From NCBI GenBank assembly GCA_019348435.1, contig JAHWJM010000035.1, positions 1 to 11,826 on the forward strand: a stretch of 11,826 nt of DNA, given 5' to 3'. Shown one piece after another: positions 5,938-11,826 of this stretch. Numbering within the stretch: position 1 is the first letter of the stretch; each line of letters starts with the position of its first letter. This stretch comes from Actinomycetota bacterium (GTDB taxonomy: Bacteria > Actinomycetota > Thermoleophilia > Solirubrobacterales > Solirubrobacteraceae). Position numbers and translations under genes: made by a program. Below the pieces are notes generated by a model. The model searched no databases and had not been told where the DNA came from. It worked only from the letters and a program-made list of their open reading frames with translations.

Positions 5938-7044
5938 GTGCCTGCAATCGGCGCCCGAGCGGCGATCGTCCACGACTGGTTTCAGGGCTTTCACGGCTCC
6001 GAGCGCGTGGTCGACGCGATCCGCACCGGGTTGTTTTCGCCGGCAAACGCGCCCGACGTCTTCACCTTCCACGCGGCTCGCGAGCTGCTGCCGCCCGAGC
6101 TCGCGGATTCGATCGTGCAGGAGTCGCGACTGGCGGGGCTCCCCGGCATGCGCCAGCGCGGCCACGATCCGGGCCGCTGGCGGCTGCTCTTCCCGATCAT
6201 GCCAAGCTACTTCCGGCGGCTCGACCTGCACTCCTACGAGGTCGTGATCGCTTCCTCGCACGCATTCGCCGTCCAGGTGCGGCCCCGGGACGATGCGATC
6301 TTCGTCTGCTACTGCCATACGCCGATCCGCTGGGCATGGCGAGCCGGCGAGGATCACCGCAGCGCCGCGCTGCGACCACTGCTCGGGCGACTGCGCAAGC
6401 TCGACCTCGAGGCGTCACGGCGCCCCGACTGCTACGTCGCGAACTCGCAGGCGGTGCGCGCCCGCATCCAGCGCTCCTACCGCCGCGACGCCGTCGTCAT
6501 CCATCCGCCCGTCGACGTCGACGAGTTCGATCCGGCCGCAGAGAAGGAGCCGGGTCACTTCCTATGGGTGAACCGGCTCGTCGGCTACAAGCGACCGGCG
6601 GCCGTCGCGGAAGCATTCCGCGACCTTCCGTACCGGCTGACGATGGTCGGCATCGGACCGCTCGAAGACTCCCTGCGAGCGTCGCTGCCGCCGAACGTGT
6701 CCCTGCACAGCTGGCTGCCACGCGACCAGCTGACCGCGCTGTACGCCCGCGCATCCGGCTATCTGCACGTCGGCGAGGAGGACTTCGGCATCTCGATGGT
6801 GGAGGCGCTCGCCGCCGCGACGCCGGTCATCGGGCTCGCACGCGGCGGCGCGCTCGACATCGTCCGCGACGGCGTGGACGGCATCCTCGTCACCGACGCG
6901 GGCACCACAGCGCTGCGCGGGGCGATCGAGCGGGTGGCGAGCGAAGGATGGGACCGAGCGGCACTGCGCGCCCGGGCCGAGGAGTTCTCGCGCGAGCGCT
7001 TCATCGAGCGGCTCGGCTCCCTCGTCCAGTCGTTGCGCCGCTGA
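5938..7044 (+). CDS. Glycosyltransferase family 4, WbaZ-like
   Basis: A 368-residue enzyme that should transfer a sugar from a nucleotide-sugar donor to a lipid-linked acceptor on the inner face of the membrane. From GTG 5938 it opens RAAIVHDWFQGFHGSERVV, the donor/acceptor cleft strand of WbaZ-type GT4 enzymes. CYCHTPIRWAW and LDLEASRRPDCYVANS follow. The donor lobe has the phosphate-binding pair R213 and K218 (WVNRLVGYKRP) and the EX7E motif E281-E289 (EDFGISMVE), so all key residues are present and length is normal. The start is uncertain. GTG 5938 gives the family-like N-terminus but has no Shine-Dalgarno, while GTG 5875 would add 21 residues and could be a leaderless start. A hairpin separates it from the genes before it. 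Its last 44 bases overlap the end of the convergent hydrolase gene. The acceptor and sugar cannot be read from sequence. Confidence 0.85.
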   Translation: MPAIGARAAIVHDWFQGFHGSERVVDAIRTGLFSPANAPDVFTFHAARELLPPELADSIVQESRLAGLPGMRQRGHDPGRWRLLFPIMPSYFRRLDLHSYEVVIASSHAFAVQVRPRDDAIFVCYCHTPIRWAWRAGEDHRSAALRPLLGRLRKLDLEASRRPDCYVANSQAVRARIQRSYRRDAVVIHPPVDVDEFDPAAEKEPGHFLWVNRLVGYKRPAAVAEAFRDLPYRLTMVGIGPLEDSLRASLPPNVSLHSWLPRDQLTALYARASGYLHVGEEDFGISMVEALAAATPVIGLARGGALDIVRDGVDGILVTDAGTTALRGAIERVASEGWDRAALRARAEEFSRERFIERLGSLVQSLRR

Positions 7045-8458
7045 CCGCTGCTCTCGGGACGCCGCGCGGCGCAGGCGACTCCCTCATCCTGACCAGGAGC
7101 ACGTCGTCGCCGACGTCGACCGTAAACGACCGCGCGGTAACCCTGTGGGAGGGGGTGACACTCTCTGTCGGGCGGTAGTTCGTCAACGTCATGCTGCGAT
7201 CCAGCGTCACCCCGACCGCGGTGCTTGCGTTGCGGATGTCCGTGCGCGCGTTCTCATCCCACACCGTCGAGTCCTGCCATAGCGCCAGCCAGTACGAGCC
7301 GTCGCCCTTCTGAAGCAGCATGTCCTCGACGGCGCCCCGCGAACCTGGGCCGTCCGGATCGGCTGTATTCGACAGCGAGTAGCGCAGCCGGCTGCGCGGG
7401 CTCCGCCGACGGCTGTTCAGAAGAGTGATCGTGTTCGCGAGCGCGGTCGCGCTCGGCTTGTAGGACCAGTCGCTCTCGAACAGCCCGTAGTTCAGCTCGA
7501 CGTCGGTGAGCGCCGGGTCGGGATGCTCGTCGACCAGCTCATAGGCGAACGTGCGCTTCAACCCGGCCTTCGCATGCTGAAGGAACAGGCGCGGCATATA
7601 GATCGCGATCGCCCGTTGCGACGCGGGAGGGTGGGTGCTGGCCGTGTTCATGGCATCGTGGTAGCCCGTCTCGGTCGCGTAGACGGGGACGCGCGCGTCG
7701 CCGAACTGGTACTTGCGTACGCTCGCCATCTGCGAGGCGAAGCCGTAGGCGCCGGGGCGGCTCGGGCGCATGCCGCCGGCGTAGGGATGGATGGTCCCGC
7801 CATCGGCGCGGTCGGAGATCTCACCCAGCCGGTGCACGGCGCCCGCCTGAATGGCGGGGCCGAGGACGGGCACCCGAAGAGGCGGCCCGTGGGTGTCGTG
7901 CTTGGCCTGGTGATGCATCTCGCGTTGGCATCGCCGCGCGGACCTGACCCAGTCGGTTCCCGCCGCCACGAGGTCGGGCTCGTTCACGCCCTCCAGTGCG
8001 TCCAGCGAGGAGCGCACCTTGCGCTTGGCGTCCTCCACGTACGTCGTCCAGGGAACGCCGGGTGGCTCGACGCGGCAGGCGATCAGCGTGCTCTTGATGC
8101 CTGCGGCGCCGAGGTCGTTGACGCGCTTGAAGAACAGCGGCGTGCGGCCGGGGTCGAGCCCGTCGCGAATGTGGCGTATGCCGAGCTCGCGCAGGCGCTG
8201 CCTGACCATCGCGTAGTCGCCGTACGCCGTATCGACGTAGAACAGGTGAGTGTTCACACCGATCGTGTCTACGAACGCTCGGGCGTCCACGGGCAGCGAG
8301 CCGACGACGCTGCGAGAAGAGCAGAGCCGGCCGGATTCCCCGCCGGTGGCCCCGCACGCGTCGCGGCTCGGGTCACTGGTCGCTGCGTTGCGCAGCAAGG
8401 GATAGGCCAGCACAGCCAGGAGGGCTCCGACGATCGCCATCTTGACCGGTCGGTACAT
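7001..8458 (-). CDS. Membrane-anchored clan-A (GH39-like) glycoside hydrolase
   Basis: A 485-residue protein from ATG 8458, with a CAGG stretch close upstream; GTG 8461 and ATG 8440 are alternatives. Residues 7-22 (MAIVGALLAVLAYPLL) form a single hydrophobic anchor, leaving the rest outside the membrane. A TIM barrel follows, opening TIGVNTHLFYVDTAYGDY with LRELGIRHIRDG. The acid/base E160 is in LEGVNEPDLV and the nucleophile E263 in YATETGYHDA, about 100 residues apart as in clan GH-A. A C-terminal beta-rich domain (WLALWQDSTVW, then FTVDVGDDVLLVRM) closes the protein, as in GH39-type enzymes. Because both catalytic glutamates are present, I expect an active retaining glycosidase. Its place beside a flippase and polymerase parallels PslG, an anchored GH39 enzyme in the Pseudomonas Psl exopolysaccharide locus. 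A trimming or releasing role is inferred from that parallel. It lies 79 bases after the flippase stop and overlaps the convergent glycosyltransferase by 44 bases. Confidence 0.8.
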   Translation of the reverse strand: MYRPVKMAIVGALLAVLAYPLLRNAATSDPSRDACGATGGESGRLCSSRSVVGSLPVDARAFVDTIGVNTHLFYVDTAYGDYAMVRQRLRELGIRHIRDGLDPGRTPLFFKRVNDLGAAGIKSTLIACRVEPPGVPWTTYVEDAKRKVRSSLDALEGVNEPDLVAAGTDWVRSARRCQREMHHQAKHDTHGPPLRVPVLGPAIQAGAVHRLGEISDRADGGTIHPYAGGMRPSRPGAYGFASQMASVRKYQFGDARVPVYATETGYHDAMNTASTHPPASQRAIAIYMPRLFLQHAKAGLKRTFAYELVDEHPDPALTDVELNYGLFESDWSYKPSATALANTITLLNSRRRSPRSRLRYSLSNTADPDGPGSRGAVEDMLLQKGDGSYWLALWQDSTVWDENARTDIRNASTAVGVTLDRSMTLTNYRPTESVTPSHRVTARSFTVDVGDDVLLVRMRESPAPRGVPRAAVSGATTGRGSRAAR

Positions 8459-8537
8459 CACCTGCGGAAACGATATGCGATGGTCTCGGCTCGGTCGCCG
8501 CCACACCGTTCGCTGCCGCCGACTCGAACAACCGCTT

Positions 8538-10007
8538 TCACGTTCGCGAAGATCCTCTCCAGCACAGCATCCCGGCGACTCCGGCGTGGCTCGCCAGCCT
8601 GTGCAGGTCACGAGGCATGAGCGCGATCGCAAGCAGCGACCAGACCGCAAGCGTCGCTGCCACCGCAAGCGGCAGATCGGTCAACGTCGGCATCTGATCC
8701 GCCACGGCGCGGCCGGCGGCCGCCGCCACGGTCGCGATCGCCGCAGCGCACCAGAGCGTTGCGAGCCGCAGCGTGACGAACCTGCGCGAGTGGACATAGA
8801 GCAGTCCCGCGGTGACCGCCAGCGCGACGAGGAAGGCCGCGCCGATCGCCTTCGCGCCGAACCTGGGCGCGATGACGATCGCCGCCGTCCACAGCACGAC
8901 GAGCTGCGCCGCGCCCCCGACGAGCGGCCCGCGCAGGTCGCCCCGCGCCTGCACGAGGCCCCAGAGCGCGACCCAGAGCGGCCCGAGCACCATCCAACCG
9001 ACCGCGGCCAGGGTGGCGGGAAGGATGACACCCTCCCATTCTCGGCCGAGAACGCCCCCGACGAGCGCCGGCGCGCTTGCGACGATCGTCGCGAGCAGCG
9101 CCGCCGCGGCCAGTGCCGTCACGCCGAGCACTTGCTGCGCCTGGCGTTCGTCCTCCTCGCGCGTCGTCACCTTCGAGAACGCCACGAAGCCGACGCGCCC
9201 GACCGTCTGGAACAGGACGACCGGCGCAACGAGCAGCCGCTGTGCCAGTGCCCATACGCCCGTCACCGAGGCTCCTGCGAAGGTCAGCAGGAGCAGGTTG
9301 AGGCCGCCGTCGCGAACGGCGTAGAGGGACTCCGAGAGCTGGAAGGCGGCACCGAAGCGCCATATCCGGCGCAGGACGCCCAGCCGGCGTGTCGGGCGGA
9401 CGCGGACGGGCGAGACGACGAGACCAGCCGCGACGCCGGCCGCGGCCGACGCGCATGCGGCCGGTGCGAGGCTCCAGATGCCCGCCCCGGCAGCCGCGAG
9501 CAGGACGGCGACCCCGTAAAGCGCCAGCTGCTCGGCGACGTCCATGATCGACAGCGGGACATATCGCAGCTCCCGCTCGAGTACGCATGCCGGCGCCACG
9601 CGGGGAGAGGAGATCGGCAGCGCGAGCAGTGCCAGGCAGATCGCCTGAGCTTCGTCGGCGGGGGAGCCGAGCGCCGGCAGCAGCCCGAACGCGAGAGCCA
9701 GGCCGATCGCCGCCGCGACCAGGCCGAAACAGATCTGAAACGTGAAGAGCGCATTCAGCTCCCCTGCTGTCGGAGCTTCCGGGCGCCGCACCAGCGTGGC
9801 CCCAAGCCCGCTGCGGGTCATCGCTTGGAGCGCCGCCACAAGCCCCAACCCGACGGCCCACACGCCGAAGGCGCCGGGTCCGAGCAGGATCGCCAGCACA
9901 ATCCCCCCGGCCATTGTGAGCACCCGAATGGCGACGTCACGGGCGACGAGGACGCGGATGCCACGGCGAACGGCCTCCGTGAGCGCGAGATCCGGCCGCT
10001 TTGTCAG
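8538..10007 (-). CDS. Wzx-type polysaccharide flippase, apparent CTG start
   Basis: A 489-residue polytopic protein of the MOP superfamily (Polysacc_synt_3-like), which moves undecaprenyl-linked repeat units across the membrane. It shows about 12-14 hydrophobic segments, the early GGIVLAILLGPGAFGVWAVG motif, the TRSGLGATLVRR loop, and LFTFQICFGL further on. A GTG at 9923 would cut off the conserved N-terminal helix. Reading upstream gives a typical Wzx start (LTEAVRRGIRVLVARDVAIR) with no in-frame ATG, GTG or TTG before a stop at 10125-10127. CTG at 10005-10007 fits best. It overlaps the previous stop as CTGA, GGAG lies 10 bases upstream (10018-10021), and the protein then begins (M)TKRPDLALTEAV. 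Flippases pair with a Wzy polymerase, here on the opposite strand at 1290-4784. Function is well supported; the start is inferred. Confidence 0.88.
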   Translation of the reverse strand: MTKRPDLALTEAVRRGIRVLVARDVAIRVLTMAGGIVLAILLGPGAFGVWAVGLGLVAALQAMTRSGLGATLVRRPEAPTAGELNALFTFQICFGLVAAAIGLALAFGLLPALGSPADEAQAICLALLALPISSPRVAPACVLERELRYVPLSIMDVAEQLALYGVAVLLAAAGAGIWSLAPAACASAAAGVAAGLVVSPVRVRPTRRLGVLRRIWRFGAAFQLSESLYAVRDGGLNLLLLTFAGASVTGVWALAQRLLVAPVVLFQTVGRVGFVAFSKVTTREEDERQAQQVLGVTALAAAALLATIVASAPALVGGVLGREWEGVILPATLAAVGWMVLGPLWVALWGLVQARGDLRGPLVGGAAQLVVLWTAAIVIAPRFGAKAIGAAFLVALAVTAGLLYVHSRRFVTLRLATLWCAAAIATVAAAAGRAVADQMPTLTDLPLAVAATLAVWSLLAIALMPRDLHRLASHAGVAGMLCWRGSSRT

Positions 10008-11326
10008 CGCGATCGCGCTCCAGCGACAAGAGCTCTTCGCGTGGCGGCACGCCCGCGCGCCGCGGCGTAGCGGAGCGCGAGGCCGCGAACGGTCGCTCCG
10101 GCCTTCACGCGCGACTGCGGGGCCTCAATCAACTCCACGAGCGGCTGGATCGCGTGCTGCCACGTGATCTGCCGGCGAAACAGCGCAACTCGCTCCCTGA
10201 CGCGCGCGTATTCGACCCGGTCGTCGCAGAGCTCGAGGATCGCGCGCACGCAGCTGCCGACATCCTCGAAGCGCACCGTCCGTCCCAACCCGTTGCGGTC
10301 GACGAGATCGCTCAATGCCCCGCCCTCGGTCGTGACGACAGGAAGGCCAGCCCAGAGGTAATCCAGAATCCGCGTGCGGTAGGCGAACGTCGTCTCGACG
10401 TGGCGCGAATGAACGTTGATGCCGATGTCGGCTGCCAGCAGGTAGTTCTGGCGCTCCTCATAGGTGATCCATCCGAAGTCGAAGAACACCGTGCGGTCCT
10501 TGACGCCGAGCTCCTCGGCCAGGCGTATCGTGCGACCCGTCGTGGTCATCTCGCCCCCGTAGCCGGAGTTCGGGTGGCGCAGCCCGAGGCAGTAGAGCTT
10601 GATGTCATCGCGTGTGGCGGAGATCCTCGCCATCGCCCGGATGAGCGTCTCCGGGTCGAACCAGTCCCACAGGTTGCCCGGCCAGATCAGCACGCGGTCA
10701 TCCTCGCGGGCATGTGGCAGTCCCGCCCGGACGTCTTCAACCGTCGCACGTGGCGGCTCGACGTCGACGCCGAGCCCGACCGCCTCGACAAGGTGCCCGA
10801 GCGTCGGGTCGAGCCGGTAGTCTTCGAGCGAGATCCTGCCGAGCGCCGCCAGCGCACCGAGCAGCGCGTGACGCTGTGCCGTGTTGGCGCCGATGAACGC
10901 TCTGCCCGTCAACAGCAGGATCCGATGGCGCAAGCTGTAGGCCTCCCAGCGCAGGCGCGGCTCGCTGCCAGCGCTGTCGAGCCCCCCCTGGAAGGTCAGC
11001 ATCTCGAACAGCGGCGCGTACAGGTCGTAGATCGTGCGCACCCCGGTCCCGGCGAGATAGACCATGGTCCTGCAGTCCAGCCCGCCCTGCGCCACGATCA
11101 CGTCGAACGACCGCGCGAGCTCCCTCATCTGACGGTGGCGGCGCGGCAGCGTCCCGATCGCGCGGACGCCGTCGAGCTTCACCTCCTGCGGATCGTTGGT
11201 GACCATCAAGGTCACGTCGAAGCGCCCGTCTCGCGCCAGCTCCCGCGCGAAATGGAAGTAGCGGATGCCCGGAGCGGCCATCTTCTCGCCGACGAAGTCG
11301 TTCGGTGCGAGGAGAACGCGCTTCAT
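10004..11326 (-). CDS. Glycosyltransferase, GT4-like (GT-B fold), lacking canonical EX7E
   Basis: A 440-residue GT-B glycosyltransferase from ATG 11326; the preceding GGCAG is a weak ribosome binding site. It opens MKRVLLAPNDFVGEKMAAPGIRYFHFARELA, a first strand with the GxRY/F helix seen in this GT4-related group. The middle carries VIVAQGG and TIYDLYAPLFE. The donor lobe has VLIWPGNLWDWFDPETLIRA, VFFDFGWITYEERQNYLLAADIGIN and then HVETTFAYRTRILDYLWAGLPVV. Here the expected EX7E is replaced by E311, then FAYRTR, then D322, a variant shared by a subgroup of these enzymes. Length is normal to slightly long, with a basic C-terminal tail (RGLALRYAAARGRAATRRAL) that may be a membrane-associating helix. 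It is the first gene of the leftward operon, and its stop overlaps the flippase start by four bases. It presumably adds a sugar to the repeat unit; donor and acceptor are unknown. Confidence 0.85.
   Translation of the reverse strand: MKRVLLAPNDFVGEKMAAPGIRYFHFARELARDGRFDVTLMVTNDPQEVKLDGVRAIGTLPRRHRQMRELARSFDVIVAQGGLDCRTMVYLAGTGVRTIYDLYAPLFEMLTFQGGLDSAGSEPRLRWEAYSLRHRILLLTGRAFIGANTAQRHALLGALAALGRISLEDYRLDPTLGHLVEAVGLGVDVEPPRATVEDVRAGLPHAREDDRVLIWPGNLWDWFDPETLIRAMARISATRDDIKLYCLGLRHPNSGYGGEMTTTGRTIRLAEELGVKDRTVFFDFGWITYEERQNYLLAADIGINVHSRHVETTFAYRTRILDYLWAGLPVVTTEGGALSDLVDRNGLGRTVRFEDVGSCVRAILELCDDRVEYARVRERVALFRRQITWQHAIQPLVELIEAPQSRVKAGATVRGLALRYAAARGRAATRRALVAGARSR
10018..10021 (-). promoter_or_regulatory. 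Ribosome binding site for the CTG-started flippase
   Basis: On the minus strand GGAG lies 10 bases before the proposed CTG start at 10007 and within the last codons of the upstream glycosyltransferase. This is a usual place for a coupled gene's Shine-Dalgarno. It supports initiation at 10007 over the in-frame GTG at 9923. Confidence 0.45.
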
Positions 11327-11514
11327 CTACTGCCGATCGCCGAGACCGAACACGACGATGCCCGGAGTGGCGGGTGTCCGGGGGCGTTGTCGCTCACGAT
11401 GTTTCGCAAGGGCGGCGACGATAACAACCAGCATCGGGCCCGGCACCGCCCCTATGGATAGGCTTCACGGCCGTTGGACGGCACCTCCTCGCGCGCAGCG
11501 AGAGCGCGGCCTCG
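11327..11514. other. Intergenic region right of the leftward operon
   Basis: I find no gene here. It holds the candidate leftward promoter at 11399-11427. The base composition is uneven, with an A+T-rich patch near 11420-11430, and no coding-like third-position pattern stands out. A 98-residue frame on the minus strand (11394-11690) has no recognisable motif and runs antisense to the epimerase remnant, so I do not count it as a gene. Confidence 0.4.
11399..11427 (-). promoter_or_regulatory. Possible promoter of the leftward operon
   Basis: On the minus strand TTGTTA (11427-11422) and AAACAT (11404-11399) are 17 bases apart and would start transcription near 11392, about 65 bases before the glycosyltransferase ATG at 11326. 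The -35 matches four of six consensus bases and the -10 three of six. It is the only A+T-rich spot in the region, but the match is weak. Confidence 0.3.
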
Positions 11515-11623
11515 CGAGTTCTCGTCACGGCGCTGCCGCGTTCATCGGCTCGCACGTCGTCGACACTGTCTCGCGGCGGGGATGCACGTGGTTGCGACGG
11601 ACGATCTCTCCTCGCGTGCGTGA
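11515..11623 (+). pseudogene. NAD-dependent nucleotide-sugar epimerase (SDR), frameshifted N-terminal remnant
   Basis: Read across three frames, this stretch gives RVLVT (11515-11529), then GAAAFIGSHVVDTVSRR (11529-11579), then MHVVATDDLSS (11582-11614), and a stop at 11621-11623. Together this is the classic start of a GalE/RmlB-type epimerase: the VLVTGGAGFIGSH dinucleotide-binding loop, the following helix, and VVAxDDLSS, where the acidic residue binds the NAD ribose. Each join needs the equivalent of one lost base. About 36 of some 320 residues remain, so it is dead. No clear continuation follows. It suggests that sugar-nucleotide genes once lay here, as expected at the edge of a polysaccharide locus. 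Sequencing error is the alternative, but two shifts plus the missing remainder favour decay. Confidence 0.6.
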
Positions 11624-11826
11624 CTTCTGGCGCCCCCGGAGTCGCGCGCAACCCCTTCATCGCGCTGGCGTTTGGCTGTTCGGCCCGCACCAGCGAACGC
11701 TTCTATGCGGCGGCAGCGCGCCGGATGGTGGAGCTGACGACGGCCCGCCTGGAGGGACGTCGCGACGACGTTGCTCCTCGCGCCGTCGACGAGATCCCCG
11801 CCGTCCCAAAGACCCGTTCGCCGCTT
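11620..11826 (+). CDS. Possible partial ORF at the right edge, unrecognised
   Basis: From about GTG 11620 to the end of the window this frame has no stop and a strong G/C bias at third codon positions. It reads NPFIALAFGCSARTSERF, then YAAAARRMVELTTARLEG, then RRDDVAPRAVDEIPAV. The middle looks like an amphipathic helix. I do not recognise a family, see no good ribosome binding site, and cannot exclude that it is a decayed or non-coding stretch, since open frames are common in DNA this rich in G+C. It runs off the window. Confidence 0.25.
   Translation, partial: MTSGAPGVARNPFIALAFGCSARTSERFYAAAARRMVELTTARLEGRRDDVAPRAVDEIPAVPKTRSPL

Noticed and set aside
7060..7071. Palindrome CGCCGCGCGGCG just after the glycosyltransferase stop
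   Set aside because: The stem is only four base pairs once a loop is allowed, has no U-run, and lies inside the hydrolase coding region, so I do not call it a terminator.
7523..8620. A 365-residue plus-strand frame
   Set aside because: It is antisense to the hydrolase, which has both catalytic motifs. The plus-strand product resembles nothing.
8442..10070. A 542-residue plus-strand frame
   Set aside because: It is antisense to the flippase, highly rich in Arg, Asp and Gln with no hydrophobic pattern or motif, while the minus strand gives a clear polytopic flippase.
10001..11461. A 486-residue plus-strand frame
   Set aside because: It is antisense to a well-formed glycosyltransferase. Its Arg/Asp/Val-rich product fits a shadow frame.

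Overview
The window is high-GC DNA with strong G/C preference at third codon positions, GTG starts and tightly coupled genes. Together with the protein style this suggests a high-GC actinobacterium. The Solirubrobacterales/Thermoleophilia are my best guess, but that is inference from the look of the proteins and not from a marker gene. It is part of a Wzx/Wzy-type exopolysaccharide locus. It contains a polymerase/ligase, a flippase, two complete glycosyltransferases plus the C-terminal half of a third, and a membrane-anchored glycoside hydrolase. I see no initiating sugar-phosphate transferase, tRNA, rRNA, CRISPR array or insertion sequence.

Rightward block (1-7044). Positions 154-1293 form one open frame that reads as a patchwork. 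It holds the start of a uracil-DNA glycosylase, part of a GAF domain, a scrap of a DsrE-like protein, the tail of an alpha/beta hydrolase, and then the nucleotide-sugar-binding half of a GT4 glycosyltransferase. Its stop overlaps (ATGA) the start of a 1164-residue membrane protein (1290-4784). That protein joins a Wzy/O-antigen-ligase domain to a Wzz-like chain-length module, and two jelly-roll carbohydrate-binding-like domains sit inside the Wzz-like part. It abuts a three-helix membrane protein with a proline-rich tail (4785-5774). After a hairpin and a possible promoter comes a WbaZ-like GT4 (5938-7044).

Leftward block (11326 down to 7001). A second glycosyltransferase (11326-10004) overlaps by CTGA a Wzx flippase that appears to start at CTG (10007-8538). 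This is followed by an anchored clan-A glycoside hydrolase (8458-7001), whose 3' end overlaps the convergent GT4 by 44 bases.

Right edge (11327-11826). This holds a plausible leftward promoter, a doubly frameshifted scrap of a nucleotide-sugar epimerase (11515-11623), and a possible coding stretch running off the end.

Proposed working: the glycosyltransferases build a lipid-linked repeat, the flippase exports it, and the Wzy-Wzz fusion polymerises it, controls its length and perhaps holds it through its jelly rolls. The hydrolase may trim or release chains. The most notable points are the mosaic frame that leads into the polymerase, the Wzy/Wzz/jelly-roll architecture, and the CTG start of the flippase.
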